A stretch of 64,000 bases of DNA, taken from assembly GCA_002099365.1 (NCBI GenBank), contig MSED01000004.1, positions 2,852,001-2,916,000 on the forward strand, written 5' to 3'. Both the position numbers and the translations under genes were made by a program. This document shows positions 33,076 through 43,573 of the stretch, piece after piece. Position 1 is the stretch's first letter. Every line of letters starts with the position of its first letter. Source of the stretch: Phialophora verrucosa. Its lineage: Eukaryota; Ascomycota; Eurotiomycetes; Chaetothyriales; Herpotrichiellaceae. The notes beneath the pieces were generated by a model that was not told where the DNA came from, ran no database searches, and saw only the letters and a list, made by a program, of their open reading frames with translations.

Positions 33076-33609
33076 GGCAGGTATGCGTGTGAGAAAGGGT
33101 AGAGGAAACCCAGCCAAATCCAACCCAATTCTTGCGAGGGAAAGGAGGAATAGTCGGCATGTGGGCTGAGGTCTGCACGGTCTTCCAAGTGTCTTTTTGG
33201 GCTCGGGTCACGGTCACTGCTTCTTGGACTTGATGTGGATGATGACTGTATGACGGTGCATGCACGCCAACGGACCCTGGCCAGGCTAGGAGGAAAGTGA
33301 GCGAGCGGCCAAAGAGTTCTGGGGAGGACAATCAACTTGGACGATGGCTAATGCATAGGTCAAGTCTCTCCGCCATGACGAGATCGCTCGACGGAGCGAA
33401 GGGGGTCGATACGAGAGGGACGACTTGCAACGCTGAGAGATGGGTCATCGATGGACTTTCGGCCAACCGACAAACGCCTCAATGGTTAATGAAAGCTTGA
33501 TGTCCTAGCAGCGATTGAACACAGGGCCTCTTGGATAGGCCTCTGGAGCCCGAACGCCTGTTCTGGTATATCGAATGAGCTGAACACACAAAACCCAAGA
33601 CAATGGTCA
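33076..33609. other. Convergent intergenic region
   Basis: About 530 bp between the 3' ends of the DUF2462 gene and MTC1. Frames are short and random. I see nothing else in it. Confidence 0.5.
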
Positions 33610-35209
33610 TTACATCCCTCCCAATGCTCGAGCAGCCTCACCACCACCGCTCTCAACCATCGCCTGCTGCCCAAGGTCGGCTCTGAGCTTGCCCTTAGCA
33701 GTTCCACTTTCGCCAACACCCATCCTCCGAGCAACATAACGTTGAGACACGACGCCAATCACGAGACTGAGCGTCTCCTCGACCCACTCGCTCACCCATT
33801 CTCTGGGATCAATCCCACCACTTGAGATGATCCCCTCAATGCTCTCGGGCAGAGTGCCCTCTCCGCCACTCGGTGCGTCAAGCCACTCAATCCACTGGCC
33901 GGGGATCGCTTGGGAGATGGCCTGGAAGGCAATACCGTGGATGGGATCATGCAAGAACACTGCGAACACAACTTCTTCGTTGTCCTTGTCATCTCGCACC
34001 TCCTTCACCTGTCCTTCCGTCTCCGACGTCGGTGCCGCAGCAAACATGTCCTTTGGCACTGATTGTGAAATCGCTTGGATGGCCAGGAATATCTCGCTGT
34101 CCCTTGTCGGGTTCGAAGTGGAGAGTGTTTCTGTGGCCCGCTTGGCAGCTTCTTCAACCCCACCCTTGCCAGAGAAGTATTCTTCAGCATACCCTTCGGC
34201 GGCAGCTCTTGCGAGTTTGCTGCCTTCGACGACGCCACGGACCGCATTGATACTTCTCCGCTCGCCACTTCTCCACCATGGGCCGTCGTGCCATGAGCCC
34301 AATGGTCGTGATGACTCGGATGAACCTCGTTTCGGTCCGGCTTCGTGCCCTCTCTGGACGACCATCAAGTCACCGCCCTCGACCTGTGCCATGACTCGGC
34401 TGAACACTTGGTAGATGAGGGGATCTAGAGTCGGGTAATTCGAGAGGTCGTGGGTGATGTGGATCTGGAGTCGTTCGTGTGAAGAGATAGGAGGGGCGAT
34501 CGTCTGCAAGATGTTCTGGAATGTCGGCATGGCCATGTTCTTGATCTCGCCTCCTATGCAAACTGTTAGCTCCTGCCCAGCTGGCCATAGCCCCATTTTG
34601 GATATCTATACCGAAGCCTCGTAGCACACCGACATTGCCTTTCAACTGCTCGGCCCATTTCTGCGCCTCTTCGTTCTTCTGTATCTCCTTCACTGCCGCC
34701 TGCGCCTGGCTCACCGCAGCAGTCGCAGTCGACAGAAGACCTCCCCACCATCCCCCTCCGCTACTCTTAGCAGGTGCGGGGGCAGGTTCAGGCTGGGATT
34801 CGTTGTCTGCGGACTCTTCAGTCGATGACGTCGCAGGCGTGAAGGCCTGGTGGAACGAACGCGTACTATCCCCCGACTTGCGCGGGCCACTGCTCGATTT
34901 CTCCTCGCTCGTCCGGCCAGGCGGTGGAGTTGCGGTCGAGGTGCGGCCCGGCGATCGACTGCCGCTGGTTGAGGGAGCATTTGGTTTGAGGGACGGTGTG
35001 GCGGGTCGACTTGCCGGCCGATGGGCCAAGTTGCCCAACTCCGCAAGGAGGTCTTGTTCATTCTGCGATGTCTGGGCCGGCTGTCCTTGTCTGGGAGTCC
35101 GGACGGAGGGTTTCGAGGGACGTGTGGACGACGCCTGGGTGCCGAGATCGTCGAGCTGGGCCAGCAGCTCGTCATCTGTTGGGGCTGACTTTTTGGTAGC
35201 CATCGTCAT
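33610..35209 (-). CDS. MTC1: Maintenance of telomere capping protein 1 (MTC1)
   Basis: Two exons joined over a 58-bp intron (34554-34611) encode 513 residues. The N-terminus (MTMATKKSAPTDDELLAQLD, DLG) and the repeated ELLAELGNLAHR-type short motifs precede a Pro/Ser-rich stretch. The conserved family core follows: GGGWWGGLLSTATAAVSQAQ, WAEQLKGNVGVLRGFG, then MPTFQNILQTIAPPISSHER and LQIHITHDLSNYPTLD. The C-terminal half has WVSEWVEETLSLVIGVVSQR. In yeast Mtc1 is a cytoplasmic/COPI-vesicle-associated protein found in telomere-capping genetic screens; its molecular activity is unknown. The intron interrupts the Gly-Phe-Gly-Gly junction and leaves the frame intact. Confidence 0.92.
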
Positions 35210-36381
35210 TGCATTACTGTATTACCGTCAGAGAGGAGCCAGCATCAATGAGATGGCAACGTTCCCGCAGTGGTTGACGTTGCTGGTCTGCGTCCAAGCA
35301 AATGTCCTGTTTCGAGGGCGTCACATTGCCGCCCTAATAACTACGTATAGGGGATGAACGATCCGTTTCGGCGGACCACTCGCGACAATCACGCAGATTA
35401 TGGTCGCTGTGATACGTGGGCGTGGTGTCGAGGCTAACCCAGAGCGACAGAACACTTCGTCTCCGCCACGATTCCCATCCGGGCACGTTCATCGTGTTCT
35501 TGCGAACGAGGTACATAGCGTGATAGCTTACGATAAGCTTGCTGTCCTCTGCGATGCTGCGAATCCCCAGTAACTGCGATTGATGTCCTATTCTTTGCTG
35601 AACTTACTATTAAATGTTTGAAAGGAAACTGAAAACAGCTGAGTGGTTTGACAACTACGAGCTATGGTTTTCAGCATAACTGAGTGAAGTTTGTGGAGTC
35701 TTCCGTTCTACTACCACTTGAAGCTTGACAATCTACATTGCACGAGCAAAAGCAAGCTTTCTTCCTGCATATATCCTTGCAGCGAGGAGGACGCTAGTCA
35801 TTCAGGGTTCCAAGACGGCCAGGACAATTCGACTGTACGAGTACGGATATGTTGAAGGAGTGTGGCGTGAACCACTCTCTCTGCGTGATCCATGCATATC
35901 TAAGTTGTGGACTCTCCTCGCCTAACCAATCCAAACACGACTGTCTTCACCTTCGCTGGAAGGATATCTAGCTATGGAGCGTGTCTCTAGTGGTTTCCAC
36001 ACTTTATCAACTTCCCGTTAGTTATATCGCCTTGGCTTGGCAACCTCGATTGCTGAAGACAAGTGCGTAATCAGATGTAAGTGCCTCGGAGAAGAAAAGA
36101 ACAAGTTCACTTCCCTACGAGTTGGAATGTATGAGACCGGATTCTGCAAATTGATAAAGGGACATTCTGTGATGCGCTACGACCGACCATCATGGGGCGA
36201 CTACTGAGCATCCAACACCGGCCGATTCGCCAGAATGTTATACAAGGTCTAGACTCCATGACCTGGTGAATGCGTCTCAACTGGCTCCGGGCGACCATGA
36301 CCTACACTGCCAATAGAATGCACCCGCTTGTCTGTATCCATGGAACTTTGTACTGGCGCACAAAGCAATGCTCTGCGGTTT
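35210..36381. other. 1.2 kb intergenic region
   Basis: The interval contains the MTC1 promoter (minus strand) and the 3' flank of the next minus-strand gene. Open frames are short. Around 35590-35720 the DNA is AT-rich. No gene is supported. Confidence 0.45.
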
Positions 36382-37284
36382 TTAATTTCCTCCAGGTTGT
36401 TCATCCATCTCGCCCAACACGCCCGCCAGTTGAGCCTGAGCGGCTTCCATCTCCCTCAGCCTCGCGATCCTCTTTCTCTGAAGCTTTTCGAACCACGCCT
36501 GCTCATGTGCTCTCGCACATCTCAACAATACCGTGATCATAGACTGGATGTCCAATTCTGGAGCCAGCGCCAATGCGATGAACTCGTCATCGGCGATCAC
36601 GTCCTTGATCACGAGCTCGTGTTCCTCAAGGGCGTCTTCCGTCGTGATCTCGCCCATGAATGGCGACTCGAACATGAGGCCCGAGTAGATATAAGCGAGG
36701 TCGATGCTGAGCTGAATCCTAGGCATTTCGCGTTTGCCCAGCCGGACCATTGGCAGCGCGACGTAGATGCCATCTATGAGAAGCTCATAGCTATTTGGTG
36801 GACGCATGTGCGCGTGGATCACCACCTTCTCCAACTTGGGGAATAGATTGCCAATGATCCCGATGCTGGCGATCCAGTCCACACGATTGTCTCCCAGGAT
36901 ATGGACGCGCCATTCCAGCCGCCGTACGTTACCCTTCATCCTGGCGAGATGCGGGACGATGGATCGCATAGGGTCTCCTAGTGGTGAGCCTAGATGTAAT
37001 GTGAACGACGACAGGAGGATGTTCTGGGCTTCATTGTAGATCTGCTTGCATGTACGGAGAGGTCGGAAAACTTCCTGCCACGAGGGGTAATCGGACGTCG
37101 AGGCCCCGGTGGTTACATTACTGCAGGCGATATTAATGCATGCTCGGCAGCCATCTTGTGCAAGCTGTGGTCCTGAGCGGGACGGAATGACATGGAGGTC
37201 TGAGAAGACAAGGTGCCATATTTGGTTGCGGATTTCGCTTGGAAGCCTTAGGAGGGAAGAGTCAGGATGCGGTGCTGTCGTCAT
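36382..37284 (-). CDS. F-box-like/2EXR-type fungal protein of unknown function
   Basis: The single 300-residue frame begins with a motif (SSLLRLPSEIRNQIWHLVFS) characteristic of the very large fungal group of F-box-like proteins annotated as 2EXR or DUF7730. A second element, FRPLRTCKQIYNEAQNILLS, matches the family's usual 'R.C+Q.Y.E' block that follows. The middle part (NVRRLEWRVHIL, LFPKLEKVVIHAHMRPPN) also fits. The C-terminus is a charged helix (FEKLQRKRIARLREMEAAQA). Members are assumed to act in protein-protein interaction, but their roles are largely unknown. It is a single-exon gene. Confidence 0.75.
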   Translation of the reverse strand: MTTAPHPDSSLLRLPSEIRNQIWHLVFSDLHVIPSRSGPQLAQDGCRACINIACSNVTTGASTSDYPSWQEVFRPLRTCKQIYNEAQNILLSSFTLHLGSPLGDPMRSIVPHLARMKGNVRRLEWRVHILGDNRVDWIASIGIIGNLFPKLEKVVIHAHMRPPNSYELLIDGIYVALPMVRLGKREMPRIQLSIDLAYIYSGLMFESPFMGEITTEDALEEHELVIKDVIADDEFIALALAPELDIQSMITVLLRCARAHEQAWFEKLQRKRIARLREMEAAQAQLAGVLGEMDEQPGGN

Positions 37285-37898
37285 TTAAGGGTCTGTGAGG
37301 ATGCCTAGGGTTAGTCGGCCCAGAAGTGTATTTGAATGCAATATTGCAAATATTCGAAGACTAGGGAGGAGCCGATAGAAGGCGGTTGATGCTGAGGGAC
37401 GACATCATCTTTCCAAGAGGTGAAAGTGAAGGCATCTTGATTTGAAAGTCGAAGGTCAGTCAGATCGGGAATGGAGAATCTTTGATCCGGAGAGTCTTGG
37501 CACCGTGGTTTGCACCTGTGTGAACAACTTGTGCGAGATCGCTCTTCGCAGGGAACCATGGCCCTCTTCCTGGACTTTCCCTTGCACTATTTGAAGTTCT
37601 TGTCTACATTCAACAAGAACGATCGTACACTGCAGGAACGGTACGCTTGGGCTGGGTACAACAATTCCAATGACTCGAGACACTCTCAGCATAATATCTG
37701 CAGCCCGAGTTGACCATGTCGTGTTTGAGCAGTTGCCCCGAACATAGTAGTATATTGGCTTGAGGAATAAGTAGCAACAATGTATGTGTAGCAATAGTGA
37801 TTGTGTAACTGCACCGAACGTGCTGGCAGGCTGCAGTTGATCAGTGCAGAAACTGAAAACCGCCGTCTACCTCAGGATAGTGTCGCGAATCCTCTTCC
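37285..37898. other. Intergenic region
   Basis: About 600 bp with short frames only. The right end overlaps an alternative reading of the next gene's C-terminus (frame ending at 37841), which I consider a shadow. Confidence 0.4.
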
Positions 37899-38752
37899 TC
37901 AATCGCCGTCACTAATCGCAGCGGCGTTGCTCCCACAATGCTCTCCGCAGTTCTTGTGATGTCCAGAAAAGTGTCCCTTTCCATCATGCTGTTTTGGCTT
38001 TCCGTATTCAAAGCCCCAAGTCTGTTCAGCGTGGAATCTTTGCATGGGCTGTCCTTGTCTCGCTTGACCTGCTTTCGTTCCGTCCACATCTCGATTAGAG
38101 TGTAACATTCCAGCATTTGGGTCATAACCACGTATACCATAATAGTCCTTGACCCTTTTTTCTTCAGCATGCTTGAGCGCCTTGTCCTCTTTATTTTGCT
38201 TTGCCCGCTCTTTGCTTGCCTTCCTTCTCTCCTTTCGATTGCTTTCTTCACGGTCGCGACGTGTCTTGCGCTCCCGAGACGCCGCATCTTTTCGAGCCTT
38301 TGCCTCTGCTTTCTCGGCTCGCTTACGATTCTCAAGGTCTCTGACTGCGAGGTCTTTATTCCCTCTGGGTCGTCCAAAAGAGATGTGATTGGGTATAATG
38401 CGCGGTCTTGGTTGACATGCAAGTAATGCTGCGGGGTCTGAGGGAGCAGTTGGAGGGTGATCGTGACACGAATCTGATGGTGCGGTGGCTCGCGCAGAAT
38501 CGCCCTGTATTTCATCTTTTTCGCTTTGAGATTTTGGAGGGGTCATGGCTGTTACACTGCGTTGTCTGTCGCAGCAGGGAGTAGACGCTGGCGTGAGGGA
38601 GATATTGACAGGATTGAGTCGAACCTGAAGTAACGTGACTCTCGGTTTCGGTGAACGGTCAGGACGCAATGAATGAAGAGTGCAAGGATCGAAACAATAA
38701 TGATAGGCCCGATGAGATATCCCAGTAGCCGAATGAGGGTGCTAAACGCCAT
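37899..38752 (-). CDS. Hypothetical protein: N-terminal membrane helix and highly charged tail
   Basis: Exon 1 encodes MAFSTLIRLLGYLIGPIIIV plus SILALFIHCVLTV, a clear transmembrane segment. I join it over an 86-bp intron (38549-38634, donor GTTACT, weak) to a long exon, giving 255 residues. Exon 2 begins MTPPKSQSEKD and contains an Arg/Lys/Glu-rich helical block with RKDAASRERKTRRDREESNR, and YYGIRGYDPNAGMLHSNRD. The frame ends at SNAAAISDGD. The donor is unusual but is the only one that keeps the frame. The alternative is that the MTPP exon is a separate gene. No known domain. The charged block could be an extended helix on the cytosolic side of a membrane. Confidence 0.45.
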
Positions 38753-38994
38753 AGACGCTGTAAATCATGCGGCAAACAATGGTAGTGTATAATAAGTTAA
38801 TACACCCAAGGCACTTCTTCGTTATGAATCTGGTGATCGCAAACCGGGCCTGCTTTCGCAAACGAGGCAGGGACGATAGAGATGCATACTCCTCTGACCG
38901 GCGTCCCACGCTCTCCAGTTTGGTAATTGCGCCTGTCTTTTCCATTCACAGCTGGTCATTTGGTATTTCTCTTGCTTGGTCCACTTTGGCTTGC

Positions 38995-39273
38995 TTATCG
39001 TCCAAAGGGCGAGTCCGAGGAGTTGACTCGGATCGAAGAGTGAGGGCCCGGTTGTCTACGTTCGCCTAGTAGTGGCTGGCGAAGTTTGTTTGCCATGGCC
39101 TTCAGCCACTGCTTCGAAATGATTTCCCTGTCTTGATTAAAATACCGAGATCTGGCGGTATCAAGGTGGTAAATCAGCGTCAAGCCAATATTTGCTGCCT
39201 TCATAATGACATTTCTTCCTCTGTCTCTCGAAAAGTAGGCTTGCATCTCCTGGTTTGATACGTTCGGAGCCAT
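38995..39273 (-). CDS. Possible 92-residue protein directly downstream of U1-C
   Basis: An ATG-initiated frame of 92 codons starts 28 bp beyond the U1-C stop codon on the same strand. It reads MAPNVSNQEMQAYFSRDRGR and is fairly hydrophilic and basic, with no known motif. It may simply be an open stretch in the U1-C 3' UTR. No promoter of its own is visible. Reported because fungal transcripts rarely leave such a long frame so close to a stop. Confidence 0.25.
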   Translation of the reverse strand: MAPNVSNQEMQAYFSRDRGRNVIMKAANIGLTLIYHLDTARSRYFNQDREIISKQWLKAMANKLRQPLLGERRQPGPHSSIRVNSSDSPFGR

Positions 39274-39301
39274 GTTGGGACCCAGGTTTCACCAACCGCG
39301 T

Positions 39302-40043
39302 CTACCGTCTGTTGTCACCCATACCTGGAGGCCCACCCATAAATCCGGGTGGTGGAGGCGCCTGTCCGTGAGCCGGTCCACTACCTGGTCCTGGGCTTGG
39401 TCCTCCCAGTGGAGTTTGTGGACTCTGACCTGGTGGCGGGAAACCGCCGGGTGCGCCTGGAGGAGGAAACTGAAAGTTCGGAGGAAAGCCGCCGGGAGGA
39501 GGAAAAGGCAGGCCATTCGGGAGTGGGGGAGCGCCGTTAGGAGGGAATGGTGGGAAAGGCATGCCGCGACCGCCGGGAGGAGGAATTACTCCTCCTGGGC
39601 CTGGTGGCGGCGGTGCACCTGGCATGCCAAAGGGGGGAGGCGGCATTCCTAGACGAGAGTCAGTAACGGAACATGACTCCTTCCTGGGAATAGCATACCT
39701 GGGAAGCCCGGCATAGGTGGAGGGAAACCTGGCGCAGCTTGTTGGAGCATGGGGTTTGCTTGACCTTCAGCAGCATATGATGAAGTAATTGAGTCGATGA
39801 CCGACTGCGCCTTTTCGTGACCAATCTCTGCATGTCATCAGCCATCACAGATCCTCAATTTATCCCTTTCACGTACGTTGATAGTACTCGACCACATTCC
39901 TCAAATGGTTGCGACCAGCGTTATGGGCTTTGCGCACCGACATGGAATCATGTGTGAGGTACACATCGCAGTAGTCGCAGAAGAGTGCTGGACAAGTCAG
40001 TCAAGCTTCACTGAGGCGGAGAGAGATACTTATATTTCGGCAT
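39302..40043 (-). CDS. U1 small nuclear ribonucleoprotein C (U1-C), Yhc1 homolog
   Basis: U1-C stabilises pairing of U1 snRNA with the 5' splice site. Exon 1 encodes only the first residues (MPK-aromatic). Later exons give the C2H2 finger FCDYCDVYLTHDSMSVRKAH, then NAGRNHLRNVVEYYQQIGHE and a long Pro/Gly/Met-rich tail (197 residues in total). Introns 39828-39876 and 39649-39698 are ordinary GT-AG. The first intron is not: no GT-AG pair joins ATGCCGAAAT to the finger in frame. An AT-AC intron at 39985-40033 (ATAAGT...CAC) gives MPKFFCDYC exactly. A one-base sequence error in a GT-AG intron is the alternative. Finger ligands are Cys6, Cys9, His24 and His30. Confidence 0.93.
39985..40033 (-). 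other. Candidate AT-AC intron in the U1-C gene
   Basis: Reading the minus strand, the 49-nt interval starts ATAAGTATCT and ends TTGTCCAGCAC, with a CTGAC branch-like site 17-21 nt from the end. Removing it keeps the U1-C frame. The nearest GT-AG choice (GTATCT...CCAG) would put the zinc finger out of frame by one base. The ATAAGT start resembles the AT-AC introns known to be removed by the major spliceosome. Confidence 0.5.
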
Positions 40044-40370
40044 GTTTAGGAGATCGGAGTCTATGACTGTCTCCAGAAATGTCCTGAGTTGTACCGTGTA
40101 GATTGTAGGTCCGACGTATTTCTAGGGCAAAGGTACCAACAGTGTTTGCCGTGGAGCGAGAGAACTTCGTGGAGTCAGGCGGTGAAAAGCGGCAGAAATT
40201 TCCCCAGAGTCGCGTCTTTCACTTTCGACCCGCGTAACGGAGAATAGTCTGAACTCGCCCACAAGAGTCTGCTTTCTGCACAACAATTATATTGACACAA
40301 TGCGGTGACAACGGTCTCACAATCTCCGAGTCAAGCTGAGCTGATCGAACGTACCTTTCTGCCAATCGGT
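40044..40370. promoter_or_regulatory. Compact divergent promoter of U1-C and ARP1
   Basis: Only 327 bp separate the two start codons. No TATA box is present; the sequence is mixed and carries GC-rich stretches, as usual for fungal housekeeping promoters. The open frame of ARP1 extends upstream to about 40305 without an ATG. Confidence 0.45.
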
Positions 40371-41571
40371 ATGGCGGACGGGGGCAGCCTACACAATGTA
40401 CCCCTGGTGCTGGATAACGGGAGCGGCACCATTCGAGCAGGCTTTGCGGGCACTGATCTCCCCGCCGCCTACTTTCCCTCATATGTTGGTCGACCTAAGC
40501 ATGTTCGTGCCCTTGCGGGCGCACTGGAAGGCGACGTGTTTATTGGCCCAAAAGCACAGGAACTACGAGGCCTTCTCAAGATTAGATATCCGCTTGAACA
40601 CGGCATCGTCACGGATTGGGATGATATGGAGAAGATATGGACATATGTCTATGAGCAGGAACTGAAGACACTGAGCGAGGAACATCCTGTCCTCCTGACA
40701 GAGCCACCCCTGAACCCCAGACAGAACCGAGACACGGCCGCTCAGATCCTCTTCGAACAATTCAATGTTCCTGCGATCTACATGTCAATCCAAGCCGTCC
40801 TAAGTTTGTATGCCAGTGGCCGAACAACCGGCATCGTCCTCGACAGTGGAGACGGCGTCACCCATGCAGTCCCGGTTTACGAGGGGTTCGCAATCCCAAG
40901 CAGCATCCGCCGAATCGATGTGGCCGGCAGGGATATCACCGAACACATGCAACTTCTCCTGAGAAAGAATGGACATGTATTCCATACCAGCGCAGAGAAG
41001 GAGATTGTCCGCATTATGAAAGAGAAGGCAGCGTACATCGCGCTCGACCCCAGGAAAGAAGAGAAGGACTGGTCACAGGGAATATGGAAGAATGAGAAGA
41101 GAGACGTTGAATACGTCTTGCCGGACGGCCAGAAGATCAAAATCGGCGCAGAGCGATTCCGGGCACCAGAGATAGTGTTTGAGCCAGCGCTGATCGGGCT
41201 GGAATATGAGGGTGTTCATCAAATGGTCGTCGACGCCATTAACCGAACAGATATGGACCTTCGCAAAAATCTTTTCGGAAACGTTGTCCTCAGCGGTGGA
41301 ACAACTCTGTGTAAAGGGTTTCCGGACCGACTTCTGTATGAGATGCAAAGATTGGCGGTCAAGGACATGCGCATCAAGATCTATGCACCTCCCGAGCGGA
41401 AGTACAGTACCTGGATCGGTGGTAGCATCCTCGCGGGGCTAAGCACATTCCGAAAGGTAAGCCGGCCGCCCCAAACTTGACTTCGGACACCGACTAACCG
41501 CGAATTAGATGTGGGTTAGCATCGACGACTGGCACGAGAATCCGGACATTATCCACACCAAGTTCACCTGA
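40371..41571 (+). CDS. ARP1: Actin-related protein 1 (centractin), dynactin filament subunit
   Basis: Arp1 forms the short actin-like filament at the core of dynactin, which links dynein to cargo and drives nuclear migration in hyphae. The start ATG gives MADGGSLHNVPLVLDNGSGT. One intron (41457-41508) separates the last 20 codons, MWVSIDDWHENPDIIHTKFT, giving 382 residues. Actin-fold ATP-binding elements are present: DNGSGTIRAGFAG near the N-terminus, GIVLDSGDGVTHAVPVYEG, NVVLSGGTTLCKGF, and the C-terminal STWIGGSILAGLSTFRKMW. The Arp1-type spacing RTTGIVLDSGDG and the SIDDWHENP tail distinguish it from conventional actin. The intron has a CTAAC branch. Confidence 0.96.
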
Positions 41572-42508
41572 TAGAACTTGCCTCGAAAAGCAGCGTCTAC
41601 ATTCCTGCCGCATGATCGTGGGCTATGGGGGTCGAGGAATTCAGCTGTACCAGATTCGGACCACAAAACGACGGACATCTGGCGGTGGAAGTCAACCGGT
41701 TCAGGTTCCGTTATGGGGACCAATGATGGCGACATCCAGGAACCTGGAAAGGTCAAATTTGGATCTGCTGATCGATGACACTAGGAATGCCGTCCTCAAA
41801 ATTGCGGGGAAGCGCCGACGATCCGGGGCCAGAGAGCAGCCATCGCGTCAACGGGTCTGGAACCACTATCCGCATTGAGGTAGGACTCGAGGCCAACTTG
41901 TGAGCCTGGGTCAGGTACGCGTACAAACGCTGGAGGTGTGTATAAAGCTGCGGCGAGAGCGTTGCGTTCCTTCTCACGGGCCGCGCTGGGCCAGCCAACA
42001 CGTGTTACACTGGCAGGGTGACAGGCGAGGGTACAGCAGAGAAGGGCTTACTGTGGTGCAAGAGACGCGAAAATGGTGTTTCAAGCATGAAGCCCAACGT
42101 GAAGGAAGGACTGGAGAAGGAAGCATTCTATTACCCCCAGGAAACCACCATCCCCGCTCGACAAGGCGGCCGATTACCCCATAGTTTGCCTCAGGGCGGC
42201 TCGGAAGCACGCGTGTGGCGGAGCCTTTGGACGAATTCGTGGCATTGAGGCTGGGCATGACTAACGGAATGGCCAACTGACGTCGGTGCTCGCCCAATCA
42301 GCTTGCTTTTTGCCTGCAGAAATTTGCACGAGTGACTTTGCCAGTCACTTGATTTTTCCGCCCACCGCTCCCCGTCACTGTCCTCGGCGCCGTGCTGGTG
42401 TGACAGGTGTCTCTCCCAGGCGGGCTCATGACGCCAATGCTCTCTAATTTCCCTCCCTGGAATGTCGCCATGTCGTCCCATCGTGACCTGAAAATTTGCA
42501 ACACATGG

Positions 42509-42560
42509 CGCTTTCCAGTTAACGGCAACCCCTTCGCGGACGCTTTCCAGTTAACTGCAA
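42509..42560. repeat. 20-bp promoter direct repeat around GTTAAC
   Basis: CGCTTTCCAGTTAACGGCAA and CGCTTTCCAGTTAACTGCAA differ at one base and lie 32 bp apart (start to start), about 500 bp upstream of the DUF3602 gene. Each contains the palindrome GTTAAC. The copies are read directly; a regulatory role is inferred. Confidence 0.8.
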
Positions 42561-42730
42561 GGTTCGAGAAGATGCTGGGTTTTCATCGTGTAATCACCTG
42601 CCAGGTGCTGAATCTTTGCTGCCTTGGCTTTCGCTTCCCGTGGCTCCTCTCGCCCCTTGCGCATTGTCCCTGGCTACCCTTGGAAAGGTTTGTTTGGTGT
42701 TGTGCTGAGAATTTTGCAATGCCCTGTTCG

Positions 42731-42738
42731 TATATAAG
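42731..42738 (+). promoter_or_regulatory. TATA box of the DUF3602 gene
   Basis: TATATAAG on the plus strand, 284 bp upstream of the ATG. The sequence between is A/C-rich (repeats of ACACAAAC type), typical of long leaders of strongly expressed fungal genes. Confidence 0.5.
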
Positions 42739-43021
42739 CATCCGGCTCCCAGGTCTCCCATGGCGGGGTTTCCTGTTCCCCATATGAAAGAGTCACTATA
42801 ACTGTCATCATAACTGCCAAAGACATCGTCATCGCCCACGCGACACCTGACCACAACTTTCGCACCAATCCTATTCTGGCCACACAAACACACTCAAGCC
42901 AACCAATCACAAATACTACCAACTACACAGTCAAAGTACAACTCCAGAAGTGACTGTCTGAGTGTCTTCAATCGACACGAAGTTTACTACAAGTATTTAC
43001 CAAACACACAAACAAACCACC

Positions 43022-43573
43022 ATGTCGACACGCTCCTACTCTATCGTCGAACCCCATCCCCAACCCTCACCCTCAGCACACTACATCTCCACCGGCCGCG
43101 GCGGCGCCGGCAATGCCATCCGCAACCCCCCTCCTCATCACATCACACGCGGCACCGACGCAACAGGCCCCGCCGCCGCCGCCGCCATCCGCGCCTCCCT
43201 AGCCACATCCAAAGCCTCGTCGGCCTCTGGGTCCACCCACTCATCAAGCCACCGACAATGGTCGACCGGCGGGCGAGGTGGCGCGGGCAACGTCTTCCCT
43301 GCCTCGGAGCGCGCGATCTTCTCCTTTGACGAAGAGCTCGAACGCCAACTACGGCGCGAGAGGGATGTCGCCCCCGTGTACCACGTCGGGAGAGGCGGCG
43401 CTGGCAACCTCATGCACGGCGCTTCGGGGAGTGAGCGGAAGGTGGAGAGGCGGATGAGCGACGACAGTGGCGCCAGCCTGGGGAGCACGAGTAGCCGGGG
43501 GAGCGAGTCCGGTGCGGACGCCTTCAACCGGAGCGTCAAGAAAGGGTGGAAGAAGATCACGGGCGCGTATTAG
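43022..43573 (+). CDS. DUF3602 protein with three GRGGAGN repeats
   Basis: The 183-residue product has three copies of the heptapeptide GRGGAGN (STGRGGAGNAIRN, TGGRGGAGNVFPAS, HVGRGGAGNLMHG), the hallmark of the fungal DUF3602 family. Ala/Ser/His-rich linkers separate the copies. The C-terminus is Ser-rich and ends in a basic segment (NRSVKKGWKKITGAY). No membrane segment or signal is seen. The family is widespread and often strongly expressed in fungi, but the function is unknown. The ATG follows the context ACCACCATG. The promoter has a TATA box and a repeated element. Confidence 0.88.
   Translation: MSTRSYSIVEPHPQPSPSAHYISTGRGGAGNAIRNPPPHHITRGTDATGPAAAAAIRASLATSKASSASGSTHSSSHRQWSTGGRGGAGNVFPASERAIFSFDEELERQLRRERDVAPVYHVGRGGAGNLMHGASGSERKVERRMSDDSGASLGSTSSRGSESGADAFNRSVKKGWKKITGAY

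Larger units (their letters stand above)
41572..43021. other. 1.45 kb intergenic region including the DUF3602 gene promoter
   Basis: No coding frame is supported. The right half looks like a promoter: a 20-bp direct repeat (42509-42528 and 42541-42560), two CCCCT pentamers (42529-42533 and 42653-42657), a TATATAAG box at 42731-42738, then about 280 bp of A/C-rich leader up to the next start codon. Confidence 0.5.

Noticed and set aside
37841..38515. Alternative 224-codon minus frame ending QFLH
   Set aside because: It overlaps the charged-protein exon in another frame. The other frame has the more protein-like composition (YYGIRGYDPNAG and following).
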